A DNA stretch of 64,000 bases from Gracilaria gracilis. Taxonomy: Eukaryota; Rhodophyta; Florideophyceae; Gracilariales; Gracilariaceae. The position numbers and the translations under genes were made by a program. The notes under the pieces were generated by a model. The model saw only the letters and a program-made list of their open reading frames with translations, was not told the DNA's origin and did not search any database. Below, piece by piece: positions 7,680 through 17,375 of this stretch (the stretch's first letter is position 1; each line of letters starts with the position of its first letter). The stretch lies in the NCBI GenBank assembly GCA_030374805.1, contig JARGSG010000004.1:558001-622000 (forward strand), read 5' to 3'.

Positions 7680-10600
7680 GCCAGAAAAGCCCTTCAGGGT
7701 ATTGGTTGCTAATTTCAGCTCCTCCCAACAGAGGTTGGTAAAGAACCAAGTCATTGGTTCCATGTTACCACACCCGGTGGCTATTGTACCCACACAGGTC
7801 TCTACCGCCGAGGTTCTCGGAATTCTCGAAGCTGAGGAGGGAGAGGAGAAGTGCGCTGACACAACCGTACCAAAGACTTCGTCGGGAGACGCTGCGCCGA
7901 ACTCATCGGGTAAAGAAGTGTTGAACTCGTCGAAAGAAGCAACGCCGACACTGTCGAAAGGAAGGTCAGAATCACCTGGATCTGAGAAGAAGGACCCCGT
8001 ACAGGAGCTCGAGTCTCTAGACTTTAACCATGTCCCAGAGTCTCACCGTGAGAAGTTACGGGATATGCTACGCGAGTTCACCCCCATGTGGGACGGTTCC
8101 CTTGGGAAAATTGGGATCACCGAACATCGGATAGATTTGATGCCGAACACTCGGCCAATCTCGCAACACCCCTACAGGGCAGGACCGACAGCTCGGGAAG
8201 AAGAAAAGACTCAAGTCGAGAAGATGCTCCGCGCCGGAGTCATTGAACCGGCCCAGTCGCCATGGGCCTCGCCCGTGGTACTCGCTCCCAAACTCGATGG
8301 GTCTTGGCGTTTTTGTATCGATTACCGCAAGCTTAACGCGGCTACCGTCAAGGACGTGTATCCCATCCCGAGGATGGACGAATGTATCGATTCGCTCGGA
8401 AGCGCAAAGTTGTTCACGACCCTCGACGCGAACTGGGGATATTGGCAAGTCCCAGTTAGGGCAGAGGACCGTGATAAAACGGCGTTTGTATGTCATCAAG
8501 GACTATACCGATTCAACCGGATGCCCTTCGGGCTCACGAATGCCCCTGCCACTTTCCAAAGAGCAGTGGACATTTTGCTTGCCCGCTTTAAGTGTAAAAC
8601 GTGCCTGGTATACCTGGATGACATCATTGTGTTCTCCAGTAACCTGGACGAGCACTTGACCCACGTTCGGGAGGTGATGCGAGTCCTACGAGAGGCAGGC
8701 ATCACACTGAAATTGAAGAAGTGCGAGTTCTTTACCGATACCGTGAAATATCTCGGCCACATAATCCGTCCGGGACGGCTATCGATTGACGCTGTACTTG
8801 TGCGGTCCCTCAAGGAGGCCAAACACCCACGGACTCAGACGGAACTCCGATCCTTCCTCGGCCTTTGCAATGTCTACCGCCGTTTTATTCCGCACTTCGC
8901 GGATATAGCAGCTCCATTGAATGAACTCTTGCGAAAGGGACAGCCAGTGAAACTGAAACCATTCGATGACCGTAAGGCAACGGCATTCTCATCGATAATT
9001 GATGCAGTAACTTCGCCGCCAATTCTTTCCCTGCCGAAACTCGGATTGCCCTATGCCATCGATACGGATGCCAGCAATTTCCAGATCGGCTGTGCCCTGT
9101 TTCAGGCCACGGAGAGTGGCAAACGACTTCCAATTGGTTTTTGGTCTCGAAGCCTTAACGTTCATGAAAGGAATTACCAGGTACCCGAGAAAGAATGCTT
9201 AGCAGTGGTCTGGGCTCTCCAAACGCTGCGACCGTACCTCATGGGAGGACATTTTACCGTTCATACCGACCATTCGGCTCTGCGATGGCTTCTATCGATT
9301 GCGGAGCCCTCTGGCCGCTTGTTGCGGTGGAGGCTAAGATTATCGGAGTTCGACTTCGACGTGCAGTACAAGAAGGGGATCCTGAACACTCAGGCTGATG
9401 CACTTTCCCGCTTACCGACTACGGCCGAAGCTGAGCCAGTCGATGATCTGGAAATACCCTGTTTCTTTATGGAGGACGATGAAGACGAAGATTTGGAGGG
9501 ATGGGACGTCTATGACGCTGTCTTAGCCGTTCCAGATACGGAGCCAGTACCGGGGTCATTCGTGCCGATAACACCGGAAGAACTGATCCGGGAACAGTAT
9601 ACGGACCCGTTCTGCAGTAGGGTGCGCGCCCGTCTGAACGGTGGAGCTCAACTGCCTTTTGTCATGAACGACCAAGGATTCTTGGTTCGAACGGTTACGG
9701 ACCGACCACAGATTGTGGTACCTCACTCGCTTCAATCTCGAGTCTTGCGTTTGTCGCATTACGCGAAGTTGTCGGCCCACCCTGGTGGAAGGAAGTTGTA
9801 CTACACCCTCAGGAAAAACTTCTATTGGCCAGCTATGGCATTCGATGCGTACGCCACTGCTCGTGGATGCTCTGGTTGTGCAAAGAACCACGTCAAACTG
9901 CGGAAATACTCCAAACAGTTGGTACTCTTCCCCGCAAGGGCTCCACTTGAGTTCGTGGCGATTGACATACTCGGTGAGTTTATTCGGACTCGCCGAGGTA
10001 ATCGGTTTTTACTTGTCATAACCGACCGCTTTTCGAAGCTCGTGCGGACAGTTCCGCTGACGAAGATCACCGCCAGTGCGGTCGCGCAAGCTTTCGTAAC
10101 CCACTGGGTGTTTGTCTACGGACCGCCGATTGATTTACTATCGGATAATGGGTCGCAATTCACTGCGAAGTTCTTCCAGGACGTGTGTAGAATACTGGAC
10201 ATTAAGAACTGGTTTACTACGACCTACCATCCGCAAAGTAACGGCCAGGTGGAGCGCTTCAATCGCACCATGCTGAATGCGCTGCGAACCTTTGTCGCCG
10301 ACCACCCGTCGGAATGGGATCTCTACACCGATGCGGTGACCTATGCCTACAACACGCAGGTACATCGCACTACCCAGATCTCTCCGTGCGAACTGGTCTT
10401 ATCACGTGTCCCACCATCGGTGGCTGTCGAGCCCCAACCTACGCTGGATAAATTCCCTTCACCCCACCTATACAGGGACGCCTGGAAGCGCTGGCTGAAA
10501 CAAATTACTCCCGTAGTTGGGCAGCAAATCGCTAAGGCGCAAGCCGCCTACAAGCGGAATTTCGACGCATGTCTGCGAAAGCAGACCCCACCGATAAAGG

Positions 10601-12357
10601 AAGGTGGCTATGTCTTTCTCCGGAAAGAATACTACAATCCGGAAAAAGAAAAACGGCACAAGCTTTCTCCGATCGCGGACGGCCCCTACAGGGTCATCTC
10701 TGTCACCGATACTACGGTTGTCCTTAACATCAAGGGAGAGCACGAACGCCTCTCGCGTGATCGCGTTACGCCGGCACCATCGCCAGAACCTCCCGTACAC
10801 AAAGGTCATCAAGGACCGACAACATCGGATACTAGCCCACCCGGCCTGTCAATTCTACCGCACGCAACGCGCGGCTTGGCCGACCTTCCTATGGAAGCGG
10901 AACATACCCGCAAAGTTGGGCAAGACGCATACGTGCACACACGCGTCGCGCCCACTACTGGGATTATCGCTCCGGGCCCCACCGCTCCCGCTGAAGAGGG
11001 GGAGGGAGACGCTCCGCAGTCTACGCCTTCGCAAACGGATAGTACACCTGCGCAAGGCACCGCCAGGAACGGAGTTAGTGAAGCCTTGCCGTCGCGGACG
11101 GGAAGCGAATGGACGTGTGACGGTAAGCGCCCCGCTGACGGCCCAATGCCAGGGAATGCAGAGTTACCGCCTTCGTCTTCGCCGCTGCAAGCGGACTGCC
11201 TACGTAGAAATGTTACGCCCAGACGGGATTCGCATCTGGAGACACCGGGCCACAACGTAGAAGGTATCGCTGGCGCAATACCGTCACTGACGGAGGACGC
11301 GCAGGCCTGCAAAAGCAGCGGCGCTATTCAAAGCCCAAAGTCCGGGAACACACACGGAGACGCACCGCCACTGCGGAATGAAGACGAGACGAATGTTGCC
11401 CCGTCAGCGGAGAAGACCGACCACTCGGAAAAGACATTGGTTGCAAAAGACTGTGCCGTGACGGCAGACCCATGCTTGGGAAGGGCAATCGACTTATTCG
11501 ATGACGGCGCCGGAATGGCAGAGCACGCGGCCATACCAGTACAGGTGGACACCACTCTAGGTGGACAGAAGCCAAGTAAGTTGGACGCGCGCACGGCGCG
11601 ACACGTGCCACGCACCGTGGGTAAACCGCCTCCCTTGAAGGATGACTATGCACATGACAGTGCACGCCGTGGGCACACGCGTGCCACGGAGAGTGACGAG
11701 CCGTCAAAAAACGGTAGTTCCGTAATTGAGACGGCTCACCACGGCACCACGACGGTTGGAGCCACACGCACCGCTGTGGGCGGCGAACCGTCAGCAACGC
11801 ACGTGACGGAGCACCGCTCGCTAGACCCCCGTACGGAGGATTGCCGCCCGTCGATCGGGAAGATCTCGCCGGAACACCGGAAGCTCACAGTCCGCCCAGA
11901 TGGGCCCCCGCAACAGCTCCACAAACAAGTGGCTTCAGACCCCACACCGGAGAGTGTAACTCTCCCTGGAGCTCCCTGGGGAGCACGAGCGAAACCTGGT
12001 GTACACGGTGCATTGCCGCTGAAACGGAAGTCGAGGGTAATCGCCCGCATAAGCCACGACAGTGGAGGAGCAAACCGCCACTCAACGGAAGATTGTTCGA
12101 CCGCCAGGGATGAGGACTCACTGGTCAAGCCGCCAGAGCGGAGTGTCTACGAACGCGAGTTCGTAGTGGACCGTATAGTGAGGCACGGCCAAGACTCTAC
12201 TGGAGAGCTGGTATACCAAGTCCGTTGGTACGGCTACCCCCCTTCGGAGGACACACAGGAACCTATCGAGCACCTGCCTCGCTCGAAGGTACTTCAATAC
12301 CACCGGAGGACCGGCACGCCGCCACCGGACTCGCTCGACAAAGCCCAAGTGGGTTAG
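7354..12357 (+). CDS. pol: E2 Pol: reverse transcriptase, RNase H, integrase, chromodomain
   Basis: A 1,667-residue ORF; the first Met is only the first in frame, since the protein should be entered by frameshift from the protease ORF. Domains: RT with RFCIDYRKLN (about residue 325) and the catalytic YLDD (about 418); RNase H starting at IDTDAS (about 568); integrase zinc finger HYAKLSAHPGG ... CSGC (about 800-845); the integrase D,D,E positions in VAIDILGEF, LLSDNGSQF and NGQVERFNRT (about 870-965); a GPY-type segment (ADGPYRVISV, about 1,108); a Pro/Ser/Thr/Gly/Glu-rich linker of some 450 residues; and a chromodomain (YEREFVVDRIVRHGQD ... VRWYGY, about 1,598-1,650). All catalytic residues are present. 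The chromodomain would direct integration to marked chromatin. The linker is unusually long. Confidence 0.95.
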   Translation: MICATVLSKQFDHGKGPSSWRTAQQCQLFGDLLRKAFKKQVPLPVAQQPTESHRSSTKLRVARSICIPPESQTWVTVTSLQHGLQTVQPLPLLYERQNVALASGIVLVEPEKPFRVLVANFSSSQQRLVKNQVIGSMLPHPVAIVPTQVSTAEVLGILEAEEGEEKCADTTVPKTSSGDAAPNSSGKEVLNSSKEATPTLSKGRSESPGSEKKDPVQELESLDFNHVPESHREKLRDMLREFTPMWDGSLGKIGITEHRIDLMPNTRPISQHPYRAGPTAREEEKTQVEKMLRAGVIEPAQSPWASPVVLAPKLDGSWRFCIDYRKLNAATVKDVYPIPRMDECIDSLGSAKLFTTLDANWGYWQVPVRAEDRDKTAFVCHQGLYRFNRMPFGLTNAPATFQRAVDILLARFKCKTCLVYLDDIIVFSSNLDEHLTHVREVMRVLREAGITLKLKKCEFFTDTVKYLGHIIRPGRLSIDAVLVRSLKEAKHPRTQTELRSFLGLCNVYRRFIPHFADIAAPLNELLRKGQPVKLKPFDDRKATAFSSIIDAVTSPPILSLPKLGLPYAIDTDASNFQIGCALFQATESGKRLPIGFWSRSLNVHERNYQVPEKECLAVVWALQTLRPYLMGGHFTVHTDHSALRWLLSIAEPSGRLLRWRLRLSEFDFDVQYKKGILNTQADALSRLPTTAEAEPVDDLEIPCFFMEDDEDEDLEGWDVYDAVLAVPDTEPVPGSFVPITPEELIREQYTDPFCSRVRARLNGGAQLPFVMNDQGFLVRTVTDRPQIVVPHSLQSRVLRLSHYAKLSAHPGGRKLYYTLRKNFYWPAMAFDAYATARGCSGCAKNHVKLRKYSKQLVLFPARAPLEFVAIDILGEFIRTRRGNRFLLVITDRFSKLVRTVPLTKITASAVAQAFVTHWVFVYGPPIDLLSDNGSQFTAKFFQDVCRILDIKNWFTTTYHPQSNGQVERFNRTMLNALRTFVADHPSEWDLYTDAVTYAYNTQVHRTTQISPCELVLSRVPPSVAVEPQPTLDKFPSPHLYRDAWKRWLKQITPVVGQQIAKAQAAYKRNFDACLRKQTPPIKEGGYVFLRKEYYNPEKEKRHKLSPIADGPYRVISVTDTTVVLNIKGEHERLSRDRVTPAPSPEPPVHKGHQGPTTSDTSPPGLSILPHATRGLADLPMEAEHTRKVGQDAYVHTRVAPTTGIIAPGPTAPAEEGEGDAPQSTPSQTDSTPAQGTARNGVSEALPSRTGSEWTCDGKRPADGPMPGNAELPPSSSPLQADCLRRNVTPRRDSHLETPGHNVEGIAGAIPSLTEDAQACKSSGAIQSPKSGNTHGDAPPLRNEDETNVAPSAEKTDHSEKTLVAKDCAVTADPCLGRAIDLFDDGAGMAEHAAIPVQVDTTLGGQKPSKLDARTARHVPRTVGKPPPLKDDYAHDSARRGHTRATESDEPSKNGSSVIETAHHGTTTVGATRTAVGGEPSATHVTEHRSLDPRTEDCRPSIGKISPEHRKLTVRPDGPPQQLHKQVASDPTPESVTLPGAPWGARAKPGVHGALPLKRKSRVIARISHDSGGANRHSTEDCSTARDEDSLVKPPERSVYEREFVVDRIVRHGQDSTGELVYQVRWYGYPPSEDTQEPIEHLPRSKVLQYHRRTGTPPPDSLDKAQVG

Positions 12358-12645
12358 CGCCCACACTAGCTACGCCGCTCACGCGGAACATTTGCCGCTT
12401 CTGCGGACAAGCCACTATACAGTGGAATAGAAGAAGAAGACGAAGAAGAAGCCTAAGAAGAGGAAGTCGAAGAACAGGAATTTGCCGCTTCAAGCGGAAT
12501 ACGTCCCTTAGATAAGGAACAGGCGCCCCTCGCGGGGAGCTGCCCCCTGAGGAGGGGGAGGGATGAAGAGAATTTGCTAAAAGCCGGTAGCAACCGGAAA
12601 CATTTAATGATAGGGCCAAGAGATATTGGTATCTACGGAGTTCGA
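12358..12645. other. Intergenic segment between convergent pol and antisense ORF of E2
   Basis: No gene. It holds short hairpin-forming repeats with CCGCT...AGCGG-type arms (around 12374, 12391 and 12483), a purine tract (about 12427-12475), and two GC-rich inverted repeats near 12520-12560 (CCCCTCGCGGGG and CCCCCTGAGGAGGGGG). Since two transcription units would end here tail to tail, the structured part may act in 3' end formation; that is inference. Confidence 0.5.
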
Positions 12646-14442
12646 TTACACGCCGGACGGTCCGGAACCGGAACCACGACCTTGGGCGAACCACTGAGCC
12701 GCAAGGCCCTGCAGCTGCGCCAAGTCGGTCACCGTGTCAGACACGGGCACACCCATGCCGCGAAGGAAACTGCGGATGACGATCGCCTGGGGGTCAGTAC
12801 TCGAACCGGCCCCGCCCGCAGAAGCGGAGGCCTGCCACGCGCCAAACGAGTTGGGCGTACCCTGCACTACCGCATCAGCGGATCCGCCGTCATCTCCGGT
12901 TACGTCGATCACGTCGATCTGCTGGTCCGCTCCCTGGTCCATAGGGCTCCCTGCCTCATCAAAGCTCTCGTCCTCCTCGTCGTCGACGAAGACGAACCCA
13001 CGAGGGTGGCCCTCTGGGATGCTGCGCTCGACCTGACGCCGCTCCCGCTCCTCGGCGGCTGTGACTATCTCCCATTCCCATGGGTCGAAGTATACAAAGT
13101 CGCCAGCGTTGACGTCGCGTCCGGGAGACCGGTCTGTAACCCGACGGATACCCTCGGAGACCTGACTAGCAGGCACGGAGTCCCACTCGACACCGTCGAT
13201 GACCTCCACCAAGGACACCACTTCCCGCCCGTTGCGGACGGATCCGAGCACATCGGTGAGGTCCAAATTCCGAATGGATCGGCGAATCATCTCTGGCACA
13301 AACCAAAGCTGGTAATGATCATACGCCTCCCAGAGGAGAAAAGCCGCGACACGGACAGTCCATTCGGTGGCAAGGATGCTCCAAAGGCCGCGCGGCGGAT
13401 TCTTCATGTAGTACGACCCGACGTATGTCATCCATGGGGGGAGCTCCACATGGCACCCTCGAGGGACCTCGACCGCAGGCCAGAACGATGGCAGCGGAAT
13501 GTATCGCCCTTGACGGGAACGCGCCGCGATTCGCTCAACCTCCGAGCATTGGTATGGCACCAGAACCCCGAAGCGGGATCGCCACTTCCTCTCGTGACGG
13601 AGGCCTTCGAAGAACTCGCGCCGCGACGACTTGCGGAGGTACCGGAACTCGGCCCGAAGAATCGGACGAGCCCACAGGATGAGATCCTGGTGGGGCTGGA
13701 CGACATCCGCATAGCGGTCAATCTCGTCGAAGGCAACAGCCAGTCGATCTCCGTACTCAACCTCGCCGAACGTACGGTAGTAGGCCACGTCAAACCCGTA
13801 ATGGGACGGAACCGGATGCTCGTTCGGCGCCCGAAAATGTAGCGCATACCCAATGCGGGCAATCTCCCGGCGAGCGAACGCCAGGCTCTCGCTTCTCGTA
13901 TACCAGAGATAATTTGGATGGACCGTGATACGAGCGAGTCAGTCCCATGAGCGGACGACGCTAACGGGAAGCCCTCCGGGGAGGATACCGTCAATGGCGT
14001 AGGAGTTGATCAACGCTTCATTCCGAACGGCTTCGGCATTGAACTACGGGGCTTGTGCAAACAGGCCGCTACGGCGGTGAGGATCGCGTACGCGGAGACT
14101 CCCAAGACTGGGCCATCCTCCCGTATTTGTCGGCACGCTAGCATAGAACCAATCCCACACGGGAGCTGGATCCGGAGTCGCTGCTGTCGCAACGGACGCC
14201 GCGCCGGAAGCGGAAGCCCCCGACGATTGAGGCAAGGGTACCGACCGGAACCGCGGTCCGGCAGCGGTCATTCGCGCAGTCCCACCTGGGAGAGCGCCGG
14301 GATTACCGGAGGTGTCGTTGTTATTGGTAGGCATCGCTGTGTCGATGAGAGTCGAAGGTGCCAAGTATGGTACGAATGCCAAGTTGTTGGAGTCCGAGTG
14401 GTCGTTAGGCTCAACGCCGGAGTCCGGATTATATAGGCCCAT
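12646..14442 (-). pseudogene. E2 antisense accessory gene, two in-frame stops
   Basis: On the strand opposite to gag-pol, between the pol end and the 3' LTR, one frame runs from an ATG at 14440-14442 (MGLYNPDSG) to a stop at 12646, about 598 codons, interrupted only by TAG at 14044-14046 and TGA at 13939-13941. I do not recognise the protein. The first ~140 residues are rich in Ser, Pro, Gly and Thr; the middle is hydrophobic/aromatic with FDVAYYRTFGEVEYGD, GRYIPLPSFW, VELPPWMTYVGSY and TEWTVRVAAFLLWEAYDHY; then comes FVYFDPWEWEI, an acidic segment with a DDEEDE cluster, and a Gly/Ser-rich tail with SFLRGMGV. A relative lies at the same place in E3 (43008-44644), so it is a real coding sequence of these elements. 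It has no resemblance that I can see to envelope, capsid or protease. Confidence 0.8.
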
Positions 14443-14483
14443 GATGGGAGGTGAGAAGCCGAACGAGTCGGAAGTTTCAGCCT

Positions 14484-14496
14484 GAGAAAGGGGAGA
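14484..14496 (+). other. E2 polypurine tract
   Basis: GAGAAAGGGGAGA ends exactly where the 3' LTR begins (TGTAGAGC). It is the expected RNase H-resistant primer for plus-strand DNA synthesis and fixes the LTR boundary. Confidence 0.85.
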
Positions 14497-15347
14497 TGTA
14501 GAGCAATTGCCCTTGGCAGGGACTGAGGGGGATGTCACTCATATATCCGTTGTTATTTTCGGCTGAACTTCCTACTATTATGAAGTCTATTTGCCTATTT
14601 GGCCCGGATTAGGGATCCGTCTATGAAGGGTAGGATTGGCGCGACACGTGTGTGCCCGCGCCCGATTACCGGATGCGCCCTTGCAAGTGTGCCACGGAGG
14701 TACACGTGGGTAGTGTTGGCCGGCGTGCCGGGTACTTAGATATTTTAGTGATATTTGTCAGCCGTATATAAGTGGCGGCACTTGCTGCCACTGTACGGGA
14801 AGTAAACCTCAAGGAGACCTTGGCTCTAGCTTGAGTTCCGCTTGCGCACGGTCTTTCGCCCCATTCCCGGGGAATACCGCCGCTTATCCGGACAAGTTAT
14901 CCACCTCCGTCACCGAGAAGCACCGATCCGTCGTTACGGCCTCTTATTTATCATTCTTCCATACACTCTTTCTGTTTTCCCGTCTTACGGCTTCGTTACA
15001 CTTCGCCCTGTTGTACAGGTTTGCCTCTTTTTGTCTCGGGATTATTCCCAGCTCTCACGAGTCTGTGCTTCGCAGTGCGGCTCATTTTGCTACCTTCTAT
15101 CTCGTCCCTTTTGCTACGGGATACGCCACACCCAGTGGAATCCATCCTGTTGGCACCCCGATTGCCACCCCCAACCTCCATCTGTAGGTCAGGAAGAGGC
15201 TGCCCGGAGTTACGCCCGGCACGTGACGGCCTCATCGGAGGGTTCTGGCACTGCTCTGCCCCAATAGAGAGCAAGGCTGAACACCTTGGTTGCGTAGCCG
15301 CTGGCGCGGTTTGTGTTCTTTCCTTCCGTTCCCGGCTTTGCCCCACA
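14497..15347 (+). repeat. 3' LTR of E2 (851 bp)
   Basis: Same ends and length as the 5' LTR. The five bases after it are CACTG (15348-15352), which match the flank of the E1 LTR rather than that of the E2 5' LTR. Its TATATAAG lies at 14765-14772. ORFs that start inside it and run into flanking sequence are fusions without meaning. Confidence 0.96.
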
Positions 15348-15349
15348 CA

Positions 15350-16557
15350 CTGTTCAACGAGAAAGATTTTCTTTTTCTAACATACTGGCTGGAACGTCCC
15401 CTCGTTTCTTCAAGCGTATATATAGAATGCCGAGGAATTCTTTCATGTTACTTGCTGAAAAATTTGCTCTCCATTCTAACTGCAAGTTTCGGAAGAGCTC
15501 ACCTTTGATGCGACTCTCTGTATCCTTACGATGGTTAGCCGGAAGGTCGTACTTAGAAGTTGGCATGGCACACCTTCTCTCTTCTTCGACGGTTTATTAT
15601 TATATAAACGACACCATTGAAGTGCTTAACAGTTTGCTCGACATATTATTTCCTTACAAGAATGAGGCTTGGGTTTCAAAAGTTGAGAAAGGCTTTTCAA
15701 GAAGACAGGAAAGTGCTTTAGACATGTTTTGTGGGGCATTGGATGGTATTGCTATCAAAATTACTGAGCCTTCATTGCCGGGAGTCGCTAATTCTTCTAC
15801 TTACTACAATCGGAAAGGCTTTTTCGCACTCAATCTACAAGCTTTGTGTGACTCGGAATATCTTTTTACCTTCATATCATGCATGTCACCGGGGTCCACG
15901 CATGATAGCACTGCGTATGCAATGAGCAGTCTAGCAACCCTCCTTGAACGAGAGGAAAATAGCCTCGTGCCGGGGTATTGGATAGCAGGCGACGATGCGT
16001 ATACGTGTACTTATCGAACTCTAACCCCTTGGCCTGGAAGGTCTTTCAGAACGGCCAAAAGTTGTTTTAACTACTGGCACTCGTCTGCAAGATGCTTCAT
16101 CGAGCAAAGCTTTGGGATTCTGGTAGGGAGATGGAGATTATTCTGGAGACCACTGCGCTGCTCTCTTGTAAAGAACGCTACCGTCATTTCAGTCTGCTCC
16201 AAGATACACAACTTTGTCATCGAAAGAGATAACTCTTCTGAGGTTCCGCCACCTTCAGAAGCAGACAGTGCCCACCACAATGAATCGGCAGAGCTATCAC
16301 TTCATCTACAAGATGAATGCGATCTGAACGAGGTTATGCATCACAGACGCCGAGACCTGGAGCATCGCAGCTGCGCGTCGACTTTACCCAAGAGATTGAA
16401 GCCAGCGCTCGGTGCAGGCCATATGTCTAGACAGAGTACAAAACGCCGCGTAGACTTTCCGTGTGTGCATGTTCACATATTGAATGAATTCGCTACACCA
16501 GATTCCAAATTAAATGCTTTCTCCTTCCCTAACATCATCAGTCTCATCCATGCTTGA
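15350..16557 (+). pseudogene. H1 Harbinger DDE transposase, 5' end displaced by E2
   Basis: About 400 residues of an endonuclease of the DDE_Tnp_4 type. The catalytic acidic residues are visible in GALDGIAIKI, GYWIAGDDAYTC and ARCFIEQSFGILVGRW, with the typical PGSTHDS and CSKIHNFVI around them. There is no native start: the open frame begins in the E2 LTR. If E2 and one CACTG copy are ignored and the spacer 3824-3841 is read in reverse orientation, the frame stays open across the join, which supports this as the insertion site. The 3' end overlaps the end of the minus-strand SANT ORF by about 48 bp. Confidence 0.88.
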
Positions 16558-17208
16558 CATGGCCTTGTCAATTTTTTGCCTTGTGCAAGCCAACCGTCGC
16601 TTTATTGAAGCCAAATTCACATTCGTAGTCCCGCTATGTTCCCCTCCATCTCTACTACGAATACCGTCGATGCTGGCCATGATCTTGACCTCTAATTCTA
16701 TCAAAGACGATACAGTAGAGGCAAGTTTCGTAGACCTTTCCAGCTTTACGATTTCAGCATCTGAAGTTACCGCCGACGAGCCATCTTGGATCACAATAGA
16801 CTGCGGGGATGTGCTGCTTTCTGCCATTTTGTTCAAAGCAGCAGCGACCGACTCAATGCCTTCCTCTCTTCTCCGCCTTTGTGACGAAGTCTGAACCAGT
16901 GGGAAAGCAGATCGACAGGCGTCAATATCACTGATTCCTGCGTCAACCTGTGAATTTCGAGGAGTGGCTTGCACAACGGCATCCAAGCTTGGATGCTTAT
17001 GAAAAACGCAATGAACGTAGGAAATACTGTCGTAACCACATTTCAAATTCGGGAACGTGTCTGGATCACCCTGTCTGGAAAGATTGTACTTCTTACATGC
17101 GATAGTGTACGCAGACCTCAATTTATCCCATCTTTGCTTCAAAAGTGTTCCATTTTGTACGTGCGGGTGCTCATTTGGATTGAACGAAAGAAGTACATCC
17201 TCCATCAC
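16510..17208 (-). CDS. H1 Myb/SANT-like DNA-binding protein
   Basis: About 230 residues. The N-terminal half has the Trp/Leu-rich trihelix pattern of Harbinger accessory proteins: NGTLLKQRWDKLRSAY ... CKKYNLSRQGD. The C-terminal half is predicted to be helical (MAESSTSPQ ... LERSTKLASTVSSLIELEVK), like a dimerisation region. The given start is the first in-frame candidate (GTG followed by ATG); the same frame is open upstream for about 20 codons to a TAA, so the true start may have been further up. In Harbinger elements such a protein brings the transposase to the terminal repeats. It is transcribed towards the transposase gene. Confidence 0.7.
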   Translation of the reverse strand: MMEDVLLSFNPNEHPHVQNGTLLKQRWDKLRSAYTIACKKYNLSRQGDPDTFPNLKCGYDSISYVHCVFHKHPSLDAVVQATPRNSQVDAGISDIDACRSAFPLVQTSSQRRRREEGIESVAAALNKMAESSTSPQSIVIQDGSSAVTSDAEIVKLERSTKLASTVSSLIELEVKIMASIDGIRSRDGGEHSGTTNVNLASIKRRLACTRQKIDKAMSSMDETDDVREGESI

Positions 17209-17375
17209 CCGAAAGGCGGCGTCTGGAGCGTCAGGTTGAAAGCCTGATCGTAGAATAGCTGCAAGAACTCGTTAGAGAACGGGTCGTGGCGTCCTGCATC
17301 AAGTTCGGACCGTGTCTCGATTCTCTGGTACACGCGGGAGACAACCGTTGAGTGTCGAGCATCAGCAATTACATG

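Larger units (their letters stand above)
3842..15347 (+). mobile_element. Complete Ty3/gypsy chromodomain retrotransposon E2 with an antisense accessory gene
   Basis: An 11.5-kb element: 5' LTR 3842-4692, PBS, gag, protease ORF, a 1,667-codon pol, a 2.1-kb region after pol with an antisense ORF, a polypurine tract at 14484-14496 and the 3' LTR 14497-15347. The order RT, RNase H, integrase, plus a C-terminal chromodomain, places it with the chromovirus-like Ty3/gypsy elements. gag and pol are open; only the antisense gene has internal stops. The LTRs differ at roughly 3% of positions by eye, partly because the 5' LTR is a recombinant. It lies inside the transposase gene of H1. Confidence 0.95.

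Noticed and set aside
11324-11797. Minus-strand ORFs over the E2 pol linker (also 10809-11312)
   Set aside because: Shadows of a GC-rich low-complexity coding region; no counterpart at the matching place in E3.
12574-13842. Plus-strand ORF of 422 codons opposite to the antisense gene
   Set aside because: It is the complement of the conserved minus-strand frame; the homology to E3 is only in the minus-strand reading.
12646-14442. An envelope-like origin for the antisense gene
   Set aside because: No signal peptide, no transmembrane segment, no Cys pattern of envelope proteins, and antisense orientation to gag-pol.
14437-15348. E2 3' LTR as a solo LTR unrelated to the 5' LTR at 3842
   Set aside because: Equal length of 851 bp, an adjoining polypurine tract and continuous internal sequence show it is the 3' LTR of the same element.
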